Shown here: positions 18,181 through 30,297 of the stretch, piece by piece
Layout: every line of letters begins with the position of its first letter
Numbering within the stretch: position 1 is the first letter of the stretch
Position numbers and translations under genes: made by a program
Source: an uncultured Bacilli bacterium
GTDB lineage: Bacteria; Bacillota_I; Bacilli_A; RFN20; CAG-826
NCBI GenBank assembly: GCA_944350425.1
Contig: CALVOX010000003.1
Location: 62,001 to 126,000 of the forward strand
Reading direction: 5' to 3'
Length of the DNA: 64,000 bases
Notes under the pieces: generated by a model
What the model was told of the DNA's origin: nothing
Database searches by the model: none
Seen by the model: the letters and a program-made list of their open reading frames with translations, nothing else

Positions 18181-21100
18181 TCATTCCTTTTTCGAATTAT
18201 TTTCGTCTTTTCTTTGCTTAAAGAATAAAACTAAGAAAATCGTCACACCAGCCACAAATAAAACTCCAATAGTTATAAGAATAGGGGACAAAATTTTAGC
18301 AAGCGCAAAAGGTTCAATATTTACCTCAATTTCAAATATGGTATAAGGAGATTCGAATTCAATTAATTCATTTTGTTCTTCGATAGAAGAAATAAAGTTT
18401 ACATCGAGTTTGGAACTTCCATCGATGGCATAAATATTAATAAAATTTGACATCTTTGGTAAGAAATATTTAATTTTGTTTTGGATTAAAGAATCATCTA
18501 CTAATTCCCCAGTTTCTTCATCACACAAACTAAGGCCATATGCAGAAGAATTTTTTCTAAATAAATTTAAAGCATAATTTTCTTTAACATCTACACCAGC
18601 CATTCCTAGTTTATTAGCTAAATCAAACTTAAAGTTATAAGCGATATGATTTGCATTAACTATAGTTAAAAAAATATAATCTTGGCCTTCAAAATCATTC
18701 AAATCTATTTCGATATAAAAATTAATATCATCAATTTGTTGGATTTTATCAGTAATATTTTCCCCATTTAATTCTACAATGACTTTTTCTCTTTCTTTAA
18801 CGAATATTCTAAGAACATTATCTTTTAAAGTAACATTATAGATAGAAGGAACTGAGATAAATTCCTCATTAAAATGTAGCTTGTAATAATATTCAACCAA
18901 AGAATTATCGCCTAGAGTAAACTGAAGCCTAAGGGTGTAGACACCATCTTGGAAAGTCTTAACATTATTTTCGTCAAACAGAGGGATGAATAAATAAGAT
19001 CTATGGGTGTAATATTTTTCAGAAATCAAAGATGTAGATTGTTCTAATATAACATTTCGATATAGTTCTCTGGTAAAATCACTTGTTATAAGATTGTCTT
19101 CAAAATATGAATCATAGATTAAATTATTGAATTCATCATAAATTCCAACTTTATTATCAATGACATTTCTAGTCATAAAAAGTTGAATTAAAATACCATC
19201 ATATTTTGAATAATCACCAGTATAAATATGATAAATATGGTTTATATCATCATAGATATATTGCATCGAATCATATTGTTTTGTTAACGATAATTTATTA
19301 TTTAATATATTTTTCTTGTAATAATCATCATCATTTCCAAGAAGAATATATGACCCTGTTTCAACTTTATTTGCCTCAACATTATAATGAGTTGAAATAA
19401 AATCATTCATAATATCGCTTTCATGAATATTATTTTCATCTTTTTCAAAAGAAAAATCTTCGTATGGTTTTCCTTGATCATATTCCCCATAAAAACCAAG
19501 ATAAGGTATATTTAAAGTACGTTCGCTATTTTTAAAAATTAAATATCCTTCTAAAACAGTTCCATTTTCAAAGTTTTTTAAATAATCTCTTTCACTTTTT
19601 TGTAAAGAATAATTCACGTTATAAAGATTACTTCCAACCTTACTGCCAAATTTTCCTAAATTTATAGTATTTAAAATAATATCATCGCTATTTTTTACTT
19701 TATATGTTTTTCCATTAATCTTTTGTTCGCTAATTCTTGGAGCCATAATAATAAGTGAAACTTCATAAATTTGGCTCTTTTCTTCATTTAAATTTAAATT
19801 AAAAAATAAGTGTCCATTTTTAAAAAGATTATCGTTTTTTAACTCAATTTTTGATTTACCTTGATAAGTTAAATAGGAAGTAGCTTTATTGCTAGCTTTA
19901 ATATTCACTAAACCTGAGCCTTGTTTTCTTGGTGATAAGTAAGAACCATATTCATCTAATAGAAGTGTCGTATTAGACAACATTTTTTTAGAAGCAATAT
20001 TTGCATTTTTATCTCTTTCAACATCATCTAAATTTTGATAATTTGACAAAATAGTTGAATAAGCACCCATTAAATTTGGACTAGCCATAGACGTTCCGCT
20101 AATGCAATAATGAGCATTATTAACATATTCATTATTCATTGCATCATAAGATAAAGCTCCAAAAACATTGCTTCCAGGAGCAACAATATCAGGTTTAAGT
20201 TCTAAACCAATTCCATTACCCATTGAAGAAGAAAGCGAAATTGCTTCCTCGCCGAACGATAGAGTTTTATTCTCGTTTTCCTTCAAATAAACCCCAGATT
20301 CATATGAAATTGTTGCAACCGGTATATCAATAAGGCTTGTATCAAAATATTTAACACCATCTTTTAAAACATAAGATAAATCTGGATACTCTTTTAAAAT
20401 ATCATCAGTAATTTCAAAATCAAAAGCCCCGACTTGTTCTTCGCCGCTTCCATTAGCAATTAACAATCCACTAGCACCAGATTCTAAGGCATAATAAATT
20501 TTAGCCGAAAAAGGTAAAACTCCTCTATCTACAACAGCAATTTTTCCCTTTACATCTATTTCCTTATAATCCTCTTTATTACCATAATTAGGAACTATTA
20601 CGTATTCATAAGAGTCATTATCGCTAATAAAATCATGGAAACTATATTCCTTTTCGAAAGTATTTTCAAAAATATCGCCCATTTCATTGCTAGTAACAGA
20701 ATTTTGAATTTTATCATCAATTGGAATTGTTCTCTTCTCAGTATAGGCATAAACATTGGTTATATCCCCGTAAGTAGACGAATTTCCAACAGTAATTGCG
20801 TCATTAGTTAAAGCTAGATTTCCCATGACCCCGCTTTCGACATTTTCAAGAGGGGAATATTCATAATCTGAACCTAAAAAAACATCTCTTCCATCGTTTC
20901 CACCAGATATAAAAACTTGGGTTCCTTGGTTTTTTAAAATTCCAATAACTTCATTTACTGCTTTATCAGTTGCACTTAAAGTATAGTTTAAGGCACTTCC
21001 AAAGGACATATTAATAGCGTCAACATCTAAAATTGCACAATCTTCTAACGCTTTTAAATAGACACTTGATGTACAACCAGAGCCAAAATCATTAAAAACT

Positions 21101-21840
21101 TTCATAAAAGCTAATTGAGCATTTGGAGCAATTCCTTTGTAAGGGCCATTAGCTACTGCTAAAGAAGAGACATGAGTTCCATGTTTTTCTTTGCTTAAAA
21201 CATTATCGTCAGCATTACAATAATCATAAACAAAGGGGATTTTTGAATTGATATATTTATAATCTTTTGCGTGAAATTCTTCGCTTGAAGTGATGTTAGA
21301 GATATCACTTTCTTTATATCTAACTACTGAACTATCAAGAGGTTGAAAATCAATATGATTAAAATTTAACGAAGTGTCTAAAACAGCAACTAGAGTATTT
21401 TTACCTCTATTTTCTGTTTCATCTCCATTCATTGTAAGATATGAATAATTTTGGTCTATAATTCGGTTATCGAAGTAGTAACTATAATTAGGATCGCTTG
21501 GATTATAGCAATATTCTTTCTCTTCATCTATGTAATTAACTGATGAAAAAGATGAAATTAGTGCAATATCTTCCTTATTTACTTTCAATTCTAAAATATT
21601 AGCGATATAATCAAAATAAGAAATATTTCTAAAATTGAAGCCAATTTTCTGAATTAATTCATTAAAAAATAGGTTTTGTTCAGCCTCTTTTGTAAGATTT
21701 TCATAGTCTTTGAGGCTTACTAAAACAGTGGTGTCTAGTTCTTTTTTGTGAGTCTTATCAAAAATTCCTTCATTATATAAAACAGTGCCACTTAATGCTA
21801 TAGCACTAATAAAAAGTAAAAAAACTCTTTTGAAATTCAT
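18181..21840 (-). CDS. Cell-envelope S8 subtilisin-like serine protease with PA domain and C-terminal membrane anchor
   Basis: A 1219-residue secreted protease. Residues 1-23 form a signal peptide; an I9-like prodomain follows. The catalytic triad is complete: Asp155 in AVLDTS, His220 in HGTHVSSL, Ser584 in SGTSMASPN, with oxyanion Asn315 in SGGNDG. A protease-associated domain is inserted at about 410-520, as in C5a peptidase/lactocepin-type subtilases. About 500 residues of beta-rich Fn3-like C-terminal region lead to one transmembrane helix at about 1183-1208 and a short charged tail. There is no LPxTG motif, so anchoring is by the helix. It likely degrades extracellular proteins for peptides. 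Divergent from a TetR-like gene. Confidence 0.9.
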   Translation of the reverse strand: MNFKRVFLLFISAIALSGTVLYNEGIFDKTHKKELDTTVLVSLKDYENLTKEAEQNLFFNELIQKIGFNFRNISYFDYIANILELKVNKEDIALISSFSSVNYIDEEKEYCYNPSDPNYSYYFDNRIIDQNYSYLTMNGDETENRGKNTLVAVLDTSLNFNHIDFQPLDSSVVRYKESDISNITSSEEFHAKDYKYINSKIPFVYDYCNADDNVLSKEKHGTHVSSLAVANGPYKGIAPNAQLAFMKVFNDFGSGCTSSVYLKALEDCAILDVDAINMSFGSALNYTLSATDKAVNEVIGILKNQGTQVFISGGNDGRDVFLGSDYEYSPLENVESGVMGNLALTNDAITVGNSSTYGDITNVYAYTEKRTIPIDDKIQNSVTSNEMGDIFENTFEKEYSFHDFISDNDSYEYVIVPNYGNKEDYKEIDVKGKIAVVDRGVLPFSAKIYYALESGASGLLIANGSGEEQVGAFDFEITDDILKEYPDLSYVLKDGVKYFDTSLIDIPVATISYESGVYLKENENKTLSFGEEAISLSSSMGNGIGLELKPDIVAPGSNVFGALSYDAMNNEYVNNAHYCISGTSMASPNLMGAYSTILSNYQNLDDVERDKNANIASKKMLSNTTLLLDEYGSYLSPRKQGSGLVNIKASNKATSYLTYQGKSKIELKNDNLFKNGHLFFNLNLNEEKSQIYEVSLIIMAPRISEQKINGKTYKVKNSDDIILNTINLGKFGSKVGSNLYNVNYSLQKSERDYLKNFENGTVLEGYLIFKNSERTLNIPYLGFYGEYDQGKPYEDFSFEKDENNIHESDIMNDFISTHYNVEANKVETGSYILLGNDDDYYKKNILNNKLSLTKQYDSMQYIYDDINHIYHIYTGDYSKYDGILIQLFMTRNVIDNKVGIYDEFNNLIYDSYFEDNLITSDFTRELYRNVILEQSTSLISEKYYTHRSYLFIPLFDENNVKTFQDGVYTLRLQFTLGDNSLVEYYYKLHFNEEFISVPSIYNVTLKDNVLRIFVKEREKVIVELNGENITDKIQQIDDINFYIEIDLNDFEGQDYIFLTIVNANHIAYNFKFDLANKLGMAGVDVKENYALNLFRKNSSAYGLSLCDEETGELVDDSLIQNKIKYFLPKMSNFINIYAIDGSSKLDVNFISSIEEQNELIEFESPYTIFEIEVNIEPFALAKILSPILITIGVLFVAGVTIFLVLFFKQRKDENNSKKE

Positions 21841-21857
21841 AACCTTATATATTATAG

Positions 21858-21898
21858 CAAAGGTTTGAATTCATAGTATAAAAAAAGTATAACCTTTG
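21858..21898. repeat. Inverted repeat in the divergent subtilase/TetR-like intergenic region
   Basis: CAAAGGTT (21858-21865) and its exact reverse complement AACCTTTG (21891-21898) lie 25 bases apart, flanking promoter-like sequence (TTGAAT 21865-21870, TATAAC 21888-21893, 17-base spacer) for the plus-strand gene and next to the subtilase TATAAT (21851-21856). The position suits an operator for the adjacent regulator; binding is inference. Confidence 0.45.
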
Positions 21899-21909
21899 GA
21901 GGATAGATT

Positions 21910-22442
21910 TTGGGAATAAAATATCGTTAAAAAATCAATTAAATTTATTTGTCAATTATTCGATTGCTGATTTATCAATAACAAAAATTGCAAAAATTTT
22001 AGAAATTAGTAGGCAAACTTACTATATTCATATTTTAACAATTGATAATTTAATTGATGGAATCGCATTTACTTATTTAAAAGAACTAAAAACAAATTAT
22101 GGTCATATGATTAAACTTACTTCAGCAAATGATTTTATAATTTCTATTGCAGAAACGATTATTCTATCTTTTGAAAGTAAAAAAGATAGAATAAAAATCG
22201 AAAAGATTCAATCTTTGAAAACAAATTTAAAAAATTATTGGAGCTTAATCGTAAACACTTTTTTCAAAGTGTTTTTCATAGAAAGATTTTCGAAGTCTGA
22301 CTTGACAAGCGATACAAAAACACCTTTTCTTGATATGGCGTTTTCATTTCTCGAATTAAGCCTTTTGCATGGATCAAAAGAAATGAAAAATTTCTTAAAC
22401 AGCCTTAAATATTTAGCTAAAAAGCGTTCTAATTTAGAATAA
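21910..22442 (+). CDS. TetR-like transcriptional regulator, start region frame-disrupted
   Basis: The frame open from 21903 to the stop at 22440-22442 encodes an N-terminal TetR-type helix-turn-helix (SITKIAKILEISRQTYYIH, then a helix of the K-x-x-L type) and a helical C-terminal part; about 178 residues, normal for TetR. No ATG/GTG/TTG lies in this frame before the HTH. A TTG at 21910 is perfectly spaced (7 bases) behind GGAGG, but is one frame off and stops after six codons. One extra A in the AAAA run at 21918-21921 would join them as MGIKISLKN.... The gene is therefore either an assembly indel or a recent frameshift. An internal ATG at 22107 would omit the HTH. Confidence 0.5.
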
Positions 22443-22472
22443 TAAATTGTAATTTCAATTATTTTTATAGGA

Positions 22473-22508
22473 AAAAAGGTAAGTCTTTGCTATTTGACTT
22501 ACCTTTTT
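22473..22508. terminator. Bidirectional terminator between the TetR-like gene and rpoC
   Basis: A 13-bp stem (22473-22485 with 22496-22508), A5 on the left and T5 on the right, ends both convergent transcripts. Confidence 0.88.
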
Positions 22509-22511
22509 AAA

Positions 22512-25500
22512 TTATTTGATTAAATCTTGAAGTACTTTCATATCTCCAGCATCTTCTTCAATATCATCAGATGATTCTAGAGCGTAATCACTATTTTCAC
22601 CTTCATCATCGCTTTCTAATGATAATGAAAGTTCTCTAGTTTTCTTGTTGTTCTTATATTCAAGGTTTTGGTTGACTAAAGATTCCATTTCGGTCAATTC
22701 AAAGTTTTCGACTTCATCATCTAAAACTTTATCATGAATAGAAATATATTGATCTTTTACCTTTTTCATCGCATCCATAACATCGAAGTTGTGTAATAAT
22801 TCAATCTCGTCATCAAGAGGTAAAAGTCCTCTACCAGCTGGAATAAGTTTACCTGTAATAACATTTTCTTTTAAACCATGTAAATTATCAGTTTTACCCT
22901 TAATTGCAGCATCTGTTAAAACTCTTGTCGTTTCTTGGAATGAAGCAGCTGATAAGAAGGAATCGGTTTCAAGAGCAGCCTTAGTAATACCTAAGATTAA
23001 TGGTGTACAGAATGCTGGACGTTTACCTTCAAGTAAAGCTTCCTTATTCTTTTCTGTAAATTCATTAATACTTACTCTAGTACCTGCAATTAATGAAGTT
23101 TCACCGCCATCGACGACAACAACTTTTCTAAGCATTTGTCTAACGATAACTTCAATGTGTTTATCACTAATTCCAATACCTTGTGATCTATAAACTTTTT
23201 GAACTTCTTTGATGATGTATCTTTCAACAGAGCCAACATCAGCACATTCAAGAAGTTTCTTAGGAGAAATTGCACCTTCAGTGATTTTACCACCGTTTTG
23301 AATTGAATCACCTTTTCTTACTCTAAGTCTTGCACCGAAAGATGTTTTATATTCTCTTTCTTCTAAGTCATTTTTGACAGTGACAGTATAAATTCCATCA
23401 TCATCTTTAATACTAGTTACTACACCGAAAATTTCTGAAATAGTAGCTTCACCTTTTGGAGTTCTTGCTTCAAAAAGTTCTTGGACTCTAGGTAAACCTT
23501 GAGTAATATCTTCAGTTGTAGCAACACCACCAGTGTGGAATGTTCTCATGGTTAATTGAGTACCTGGTTCACCAATTGATTGAGCAGCCATAATGCCGAC
23601 AGCTTCACCGACTTCAACTAATTTACCGGTTGCAAGGTTTCTACCATAACAATGGACACATACACCGTCTTTAGTTTCACAGCCAAATAATGATCTAATT
23701 TCGACTTTCTTAATACCAGCATCAACAATACGTTTTGCAATAGTTTCGTCAATCAAGTTATCTCCAGCAATAATAACTTCACCAGTATTTGGATCTATAA
23801 TATCATGACAAGAGAATCTGCCAACTAATCTATCATAAAGTCCAACAATAACTGTATTTTGAGCTGTATCGATAATATCACTAACAACCATACCATGGTC
23901 AGAGTGACAGTCTTCTTCTCTAACAATAACGTCTTGAGAAACATCAACAAGTCTTCTTGTCAAATAACCAGAGTCTGCTGTTTTAAGAGCGGTATCAGCA
24001 CCGCCTTTTCTAGCACCGTGTGTACCAGTGAAGAATTCTGCAACGTTAAGACCTTCACGGAAACAAGATTTAACAGGGATTTCGATAGTATCACCAGATG
24101 TAGAAGCCATAAGTCCTCTCATACCCATTAATTGAGTATAGTTAGATTTGGAACCTCTAGCTCCAGAATGCCACATAATATAAAGTGGATTTCTTGTATC
24201 TTGTTTTAAAGCGTTTTCAACTAAGTTGCCGACTTCATTATTAACTTTTGTCCATGTATTAATAACTTGAACGTGTCTTTCAGAATCAGTTAAGAATCCT
24301 CTTTCATATAAAGCTTGAATTTCATCAACCTTTTCATCACCTTTTTTGATTAAAGCATCTTTCTCAGGTAAAGATGAGATATCTGAAATAGCTACAGTTA
24401 AGCCGGAAATGGTTGAATATTTATAGCCATAATCTTTAATCTTATCGAGAATTGCTGAAGTTTTTGTTGTGCCATATTTAGCATAAACTTCATCAATAAT
24501 TGCAGTAATATATTTCTTTTCAATGGCTTCTCTAGCAGGAAGGCTTGCGATAACTTCCTTGATATTTGTTCCTTTTGCAACAAAGAATTCATCAAGTGTT
24601 TTCTTTAAATTCTCTTTTTTATTAGAGTTTATATATGGGAAATCACTTGGGAAAATTAAGTTAAAAATAACTTTACCAACGGTTGTTATAACATAAGAAT
24701 TTTGTTGCTCTTCAGTAAAGTTCACTTTTCTTAAAGCTTTTGCAGGTAATGCAACTCTATTATGTAAGTGAACTTTTCCTAATTCATAACATTTAATACA
24801 TTCATCAATATCTTTGAAGACTTTACCTTCCATATTAATGAAGTTTCTATATTTTTCTGCTTCTTGTAAATCTCCGTGTTTTTCGTAATTAGCAGCTTTC
24901 TTTTCAAGGTCAGCTTTTGTTGCTTCCATTGTTAAATAATAGTTACCAATTAAGATATCTTGAGATGGTGTAACGATAGGTTTTCCATCTTTTGGAGCAA
25001 GAATATTATTAGAAGCAAGCATTAAATCAATTGCTTCTTCTTGTGCAGCTTTTCCTAATGGAACATGAACTGCCATTTGGTCACCATCGAAGTCAGCGTT
25101 AAATCCAGTACAAACAAGAGGATGTAATCTGATAGCTCTTCCTTCAATTAAAACTGGTTGGAAAGCTTGAATACCAAGTCTATGTAATGTTGGAGCACGG
25201 TTTAATAAAACTGGGTGATAGGAAATAATCTTTTCGACAGCATCATAAACATCAGAATCTCTTGCATCAATTTTTCTATCTGCTTGTCTATGTAAAGAAC
25301 ACTTTCCTTCGTTAATTAAAACAGCAGCAATGAATGGTCTAAGTAAATTAATAGCCATTTCTCTTGGCAATCCACATTGATACATTTTTAATTTTGGTCC
25401 GATTGCAATAACAGAACGGCCAGAATAATCGACTCTCTTACCAAGCAAGTTTTGTCTAAATCTACCTTGTTTTCCCTTTAATGCACCTGATAATGATTTT

Positions 25501-26588
25501 AAAGGTCTTCCGTTAGCACCAGTAACTGGCTTGCCATTTCTTCTACCATTATCGATTAAAGCATCGACAGCTTCTTGAAGCATTCTTTTTTCGTTAACTA
25601 AAATAACAGTAGGAACATTCATTTCTTTGAATTTCTTTAATCTATTATTTCTAGTAATAATTCTTCTATATAAATCGTTTAAGTCAGATGTCGCAAAACG
25701 ACCGCCATCGAGTTGTAACATCGGTCTTAAATCTGGTGGAATAACAGGAACGCAGTCAAGAACCATCCATTCTGGCTTATTTCCAGATTGTAAGAAAGCA
25801 TCAATAACTTCGAGTCTCTTTGTTAATTTAGTTAATTTTTGACCTTTTGCTTCTTTAATTTGAGCATTAACTTCATCAAAATCATGTTGAAGATCAATTT
25901 CTCTTAATAAAGTTTTGATAGCTTCAGCACCATCGCCGAATTGGGCGCCGGTTTGACTTGAAATAAATTCGGCATATGTATAGAAGTCAAATGGATTTGT
26001 AGTCTTTTTAGCTTGTTCAACTGCTTCGATTAATCTTTCACATTCTTTGTAGTTAAAAGATTCTGGGCTATCGGATAAAGTAACTAAAATCTCGTTTAAA
26101 GCAGCACTAAATAAATCTTTTCCGGTGTAATCATCGATAAAATCTTTATATTTTAAGCTCTTTAAATTACCTGGGTTTAAACAAACGTGAGCACTATAAT
26201 AAATAATTTCTTCAAGTTGTTTAGCAGGGATATCTAAAAGAAGAGCCATTCTTGAAGGTATACCTTTTAAATACCAAATATGTGAGCAAGGTGAAGCAAG
26301 CTCAATGTGGCCCATTCTTTCTCTTCTTACTTCTTTTGAAATAACTTCGACACCACATTTTTCACAAACTACACCAGCGTATCTTGATTTCTTGTATTTT
26401 CCACAGTGACATTCATAGTCTTTAGAAGGTCCAAAGATTCTTTCACAGAATAAGCCATCCATTTCTGGTTTTTGTGAACGATAGTTAATAGTTTCAGGTT
26501 TTTTAACTTCACCATGAGATACTTGTCTAATTTTATCTGGAGAAGCTAAACCAATTTTAACGGAAGCTAAATTATTTACATCAAACAT
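22512..26588 (-). CDS. rpoC: DNA-directed RNA polymerase subunit beta'
   Basis: The 1358-residue subunit carries the Zn-binding CHCGKYK...CEKCGVEV near residue 60-80, the active-site Mg loop [12 protein letters not shown] near 500, the second Zn cluster near [13 protein letters not shown], and an acidic C-terminal tail. A GGAGGG site precedes the ATG and 15 bases separate it from rpoB. Length is slightly longer than Bacillus RpoC owing mainly to the acidic tail of about 60 residues. Confidence 0.98.
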   Translation of the reverse strand: MFDVNNLASVKIGLASPDKIRQVSHGEVKKPETINYRSQKPEMDGLFCERIFGPSKDYECHCGKYKKSRYAGVVCEKCGVEVISKEVRRERMGHIELASPCSHIWYLKGIPSRMALLLDIPAKQLEEIIYYSAHVCLNPGNLKSLKYKDFIDDYTGKDLFSAALNEILVTLSDSPESFNYKECERLIEAVEQAKKTTNPFDFYTYAEFISSQTGAQFGDGAEAIKTLLREIDLQHDFDEVNAQIKEAKGQKLTKLTKRLEVIDAFLQSGNKPEWMVLDCVPVIPPDLRPMLQLDGGRFATSDLNDLYRRIITRNNRLKKFKEMNVPTVILVNEKRMLQEAVDALIDNGRRNGKPVTGANGRPLKSLSGALKGKQGRFRQNLLGKRVDYSGRSVIAIGPKLKMYQCGLPREMAINLLRPFIAAVLINEGKCSLHRQADRKIDARDSDVYDAVEKIISYHPVLLNRAPTLHRLGIQAFQPVLIEGRAIRLHPLVCTGFNADFDGDQMAVHVPLGKAAQEEAIDLMLASNNILAPKDGKPIVTPSQDILIGNYYLTMEATKADLEKKAANYEKHGDLQEAEKYRNFINMEGKVFKDIDECIKCYELGKVHLHNRVALPAKALRKVNFTEEQQNSYVITTVGKVIFNLIFPSDFPYINSNKKENLKKTLDEFFVAKGTNIKEVIASLPAREAIEKKYITAIIDEVYAKYGTTKTSAILDKIKDYGYKYSTISGLTVAISDISSLPEKDALIKKGDEKVDEIQALYERGFLTDSERHVQVINTWTKVNNEVGNLVENALKQDTRNPLYIMWHSGARGSKSNYTQLMGMRGLMASTSGDTIEIPVKSCFREGLNVAEFFTGTHGARKGGADTALKTADSGYLTRRLVDVSQDVIVREEDCHSDHGMVVSDIIDTAQNTVIVGLYDRLVGRFSCHDIIDPNTGEVIIAGDNLIDETIAKRIVDAGIKKVEIRSLFGCETKDGVCVHCYGRNLATGKLVEVGEAVGIMAAQSIGEPGTQLTMRTFHTGGVATTEDITQGLPRVQELFEARTPKGEATISEIFGVVTSIKDDDGIYTVTVKNDLEEREYKTSFGARLRVRKGDSIQNGGKITEGAISPKKLLECADVGSVERYIIKEVQKVYRSQGIGISDKHIEVIVRQMLRKVVVVDGGETSLIAGTRVSINEFTEKNKEALLEGKRPAFCTPLILGITKAALETDSFLSAASFQETTRVLTDAAIKGKTDNLHGLKENVITGKLIPAGRGLLPLDDEIELLHNFDVMDAMKKVKDQYISIHDKVLDDEVENFELTEMESLVNQNLEYKNNKKTRELSLSLESDDEGENSDYALESSDDIEEDAGDMKVLQDLIK

Positions 26589-26603
26589 TCTTCTTCCCTC
26601 CTA

Positions 26604-29600
26604 TTAATTTAATAATTCTGCGACATCAGCATCATCGATATCGCTTTCGTCATCATCTTGACTAAATTGATGACTACTTTCCCCATAAGATCTTACGTTC
26701 TTAAGAGATTGTTGCTCTTCTTTTTGAGTTTCTCTTGCAAGTTGATCCATATCGAGAACTTTACCATTTTTATCTCTAAGTTCAATATCAAGAGCTAAGC
26801 CTTGTAATTCTTTAGTCAAAACTTTAAATGCTTCTGGAATTGAAGGAGTTGGCAATGGTTTATGTTTAATGATAGATTCATAGGCTCTTCTTCTTCCGAC
26901 TCTATCATCAGATTTAATTGTAATCATTTCTTGTAATGTATAAGCAGCACCATAAGCTTCAAGTGCCCAAACTTCCATTTCACCAAATCTTTGACCACCA
27001 TTTTGTGCTTTACCGCCTAAAGGTTGTTGTGTAACCATTGAGTAAGGTCCAGTAGCACGAGCATGTAATTTATCATCAACCATGTGGACAAGTTTAATCA
27101 TATACATAACGCCAACGTTAATTCTATCATCAAACTTTTCACCAGTTCTTCCATCATATAATGTATATTTTCCATCTTCGGAACATTTTGCATCACGCAT
27201 CATTTCCATAATTTCTTCGTTGGAAATACCATCAAAGACAGGGGTAGCAACTTTTAAACCACCTAAGGCTTTACAAGCCATACCTAAGTGGACTTCAAGA
27301 ATTTGTCCAATGTTCATACGAGAAGGGACACCTTGAGGATTGAGTAAAATATCAACTGGTGTTCCATCTTCTAAGAAAGGCATATCTTCTTGAGGGACGA
27401 TGCATGAAATGACACCTTTATTACCATGTCTACCAGACATCTTATCGCCTTCAGAAATCTTTCTCTTTTGAACAACATAAACTCTAACTTTTTGTAAAAC
27501 ACCTGGGGCAAGTTCTTCTCTTTCATCTTTGTTATCTCTTGAGAAGACTTTGACAGCTAAAACTGTACCTGCACCACCGTGAGGAACTCTTAAAGATGTA
27601 TCTTTTCCATCTTTTGATTTATCCCCGAAGATAGCGTCTAATAATTTTTGATCTGGTGTTGGTTCACTAATTCCTTTAGGCGTAACTTTACCAACTAAAA
27701 TATCACCTTCTTTAACATCAGAACCAACGATTACGATACCATTTTCATCAAGGTTAACTTTACCTTTTTCGCCGATGTTTGGAACATCACTTGTAATAAG
27801 TTCTTTACCGTTTTTAGTATCTCTACATTCAACTTCATATTGTTCAATATGAATTGAAGTATAAATATCGTCTTTTACAAGTCTATCAGACATAATAACA
27901 GCATCTTCGTAGTTATAACCTTCCCAAGTCATAAAGGCAACTGTTACGTTTTGTCCTAATGCAAGATCGGCATTTTCCATAGAAGGACCATCTGCAATAA
28001 CTTGATTTTTCTTAATTTTATCGCCAACTTTTACGATTGCTACTTGGTTAATGCAAGTACCTTGGTTACTTCTTTCAAATTTTTGTAAAGTATAAGTTCT
28101 TTCACCTTTTTCTTCATGAACTTTAATAACTTTTGAATCGACGTAAGTAACAATACCATCATTAACAGCAATAACTGCTAAGCCACAGTCATGAGCAATT
28201 TTAGATTCTAAACCAGTTCCAACATAAGGAGCATGTGGTCTAAGAAGTGGTAAAGCTTGTCTTTGCATGTTAGCGCCCATCAAAGCTCTGTGGTTATCAT
28301 CGTTTTCAAGGAATGGAATACATGCAGTAGCAACAGAAACGATTTGCATTGGAGATTCATCGATAAAATCGACATCTTTTCTTTCCGCGAGAACGTTTCT
28401 ACCATTATATCTAGCAACAATTCTATCACCTACTAAATGTCCGTCTTGAATATCACCTCTTGTAGCTTGAGCAATTACATGGTTATTTTCATCAGCAGCA
28501 GAAAGATATTCAACTTTTTCTAAAATTTTGCCAGTCTTTTTATCAACTACTCTATATGGAGTTTCAATAAAACCATATTTATTAATTTTTGCATAAGTTG
28601 AAAGGTTAGAAATAAGTCCAATGTTTTGACCTTCAGGTGTTTCAATAGGACAAATTCTACCATAATGAGTAAAATGGACGTCACGAACTTCCATAGAAGC
28701 TCTATCTCTTGTAATACCTCCAGGACCTAAAGCTGAAATTCTTCTTTTGTTAGCAAGTACTGCAAGAGGGTTTGTTTGATCCATGAATTGTGATAATTGT
28801 GATGAAGCAAAAAATTCTCTAATAGCACTAGAAAGAGTGCGAATATTAACTAAGCTTTTTGGAGTTAATTCTCTAGTTGCATCACCTGTAGTAATAGACA
28901 TTTTTTGAGTGACGTTTTTAGCCATCTTATTTAAACCGATTCTAAATTGAGTTTGCATAAGTTCGCCAACACTTCTGATACGTCTATTAGAAAGGTTATC
29001 GATATCATCAACGCTGCCAAAACCATCCATTAAATTAATAAAGTATGAGAAAATAGCAACAATATCAGATATTGTAACTCTAGCAATTTTTAAGTTTAAA
29101 TCTGTTCCAACAATATTTGAAACAACCTTCTTTGAATCATCGGAGTAAACTTTAACAATATTTACGACAGAGTTTTTATCAAGATTTTCGTTAACTTTTA
29201 AAACATGTTGATGAGCACCTTTTTCAAAGAACTCTTCATTTTGAAGTTCATCAACCATAGCTTGAGTAAGCTTAGTGTTTTTAGTGTATTTAATTTCACC
29301 ATTAACATCAACTAAATCTTCAGCTAAAATCCTATTTACTAAACGGTTATATACACCTAATTTGTTTTTATATTTAAATCTTCCAGCTCTTCCTAAATCG
29401 TATCTTTTTTCATCAAAGAATTTTTGAACTAAGAAAACAATTCCACCTTTTTCAGTATAAGGTTCGCCTGGTTTTAATCTTGAGAAAATGAAATGTAAAG
29501 CATCTTGACTTGTATTAATTCCATCCATTTCTTTTGCAAGAGTTAAATCAAACATTTCACGTTCACCAAAAACTCTTTGCATTTCTGCCTTAGTTTCAAA

Positions 29601-30206
29601 ACCTAAAGCTTTGAGTAAAATTGTAGCAGGCATTTTTCTTTGTCTATCGATTCTTACATATAAAATGCCTTTATTATCGGTTTCAAACTCTAACCAAGTA
29701 CCTCTTCCAGGAATAAGATCTGCATTGTAAATATATCTACCTGTTTTAATATCTAAAGTTTTAGATAAGTAAGCACCAGGAGATCTAACAATTTGCGAAA
29801 CAATAACTCTTTCAGCACCATTGATAATAAAAGTACCAGAATCAGTCATTAAAGGAATATCTCCCATAAAGACTTCACTAGTAATCATTTGACCGCCATT
29901 ATTTGAATCAACTAAACCTAAAGTTGCATATAAAGGTGCAGAGTATGTCAAATCTTTATCTTTACATTCTAAAAATGAATGTTTTGCATTGTCTAATCTT
30001 GAAGATATATATTCTAAAGACATTGTTTCATTATTTGATTTAATTGGAAAAATATCTCTAAAAGCTTCTTCAATACCCTTATCAATAAAAGATTTGTAAG
30101 ATTCGGTTTGAATTTCACATAAATATGGAACTTCTAAAGTTCCGCCAATTTTTGAGAAATTGATACGACCGCTTTCAAGAACTGGATAATCTTTGTATGA
30201 TTTCAT
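26604..30206 (-). CDS. rpoB: DNA-directed RNA polymerase subunit beta
   Basis: The 1200-residue subunit shows the full rifampicin pocket [14 protein letters not shown]...[12 protein letters not shown] at about 468-497 and the C-terminal [24 protein letters not shown] clamp region. Asn486 (codon 28749-28751) is at the place of E. coli His526, a residue change tied to rifampicin insensitivity, as in Mollicutes; flanking positions 522-525 also differ (AVLA for SEIT). The acidic C-terminal end is lineage-specific. AGGAG precedes the ATG; a terminator after rplL means rpoB has its own promoter, which I could not place with confidence. Confidence 0.98.
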   Translation of the reverse strand: MKSYKDYPVLESGRINFSKIGGTLEVPYLCEIQTESYKSFIDKGIEEAFRDIFPIKSNNETMSLEYISSRLDNAKHSFLECKDKDLTYSAPLYATLGLVDSNNGGQMITSEVFMGDIPLMTDSGTFIINGAERVIVSQIVRSPGAYLSKTLDIKTGRYIYNADLIPGRGTWLEFETDNKGILYVRIDRQRKMPATILLKALGFETKAEMQRVFGEREMFDLTLAKEMDGINTSQDALHFIFSRLKPGEPYTEKGGIVFLVQKFFDEKRYDLGRAGRFKYKNKLGVYNRLVNRILAEDLVDVNGEIKYTKNTKLTQAMVDELQNEEFFEKGAHQHVLKVNENLDKNSVVNIVKVYSDDSKKVVSNIVGTDLNLKIARVTISDIVAIFSYFINLMDGFGSVDDIDNLSNRRIRSVGELMQTQFRIGLNKMAKNVTQKMSITTGDATRELTPKSLVNIRTLSSAIREFFASSQLSQFMDQTNPLAVLANKRRISALGPGGITRDRASMEVRDVHFTHYGRICPIETPEGQNIGLISNLSTYAKINKYGFIETPYRVVDKKTGKILEKVEYLSAADENNHVIAQATRGDIQDGHLVGDRIVARYNGRNVLAERKDVDFIDESPMQIVSVATACIPFLENDDNHRALMGANMQRQALPLLRPHAPYVGTGLESKIAHDCGLAVIAVNDGIVTYVDSKVIKVHEEKGERTYTLQKFERSNQGTCINQVAIVKVGDKIKKNQVIADGPSMENADLALGQNVTVAFMTWEGYNYEDAVIMSDRLVKDDIYTSIHIEQYEVECRDTKNGKELITSDVPNIGEKGKVNLDENGIVIVGSDVKEGDILVGKVTPKGISEPTPDQKLLDAIFGDKSKDGKDTSLRVPHGGAGTVLAVKVFSRDNKDEREELAPGVLQKVRVYVVQKRKISEGDKMSGRHGNKGVISCIVPQEDMPFLEDGTPVDILLNPQGVPSRMNIGQILEVHLGMACKALGGLKVATPVFDGISNEEIMEMMRDAKCSEDGKYTLYDGRTGEKFDDRINVGVMYMIKLVHMVDDKLHARATGPYSMVTQQPLGGKAQNGGQRFGEMEVWALEAYGAAYTLQEMITIKSDDRVGRRRAYESIIKHKPLPTPSIPEAFKVLTKELQGLALDIELRDKNGKVLDMDQLARETQKEEQQSLKNVRSYGESSHQFSQDDDESDIDDADVAELLN

Positions 30207-30228
30207 TTATTCACTCCTATATTAATTG

Positions 30229-30297
30229 AAGAGATTATTCGTTATAGAGTGATAATATCACTAAATATGACAATTAATTTTTAACTTTTAATCTCTT
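30229..30297 (-). other. Structured 5' leader of rpoB (candidate)
   Basis: Within the 368-base gene-free stretch before rpoB, AAGAGATTA (30229-30237) pairs with TAATCTCTT (30289-30297), enclosing a perfect hairpin/palindrome AGTGATA-A-TATCACT (30248-30262). Together they could fold into a nested leader ending about 20 bases before the rpoB ATG. The rest of the stretch (30298-30520) is AT-rich with scattered weak inverted repeats (for example TCTAATC/GATTAGA near 30460-30487) and no recognisable gene. Confidence 0.35.
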
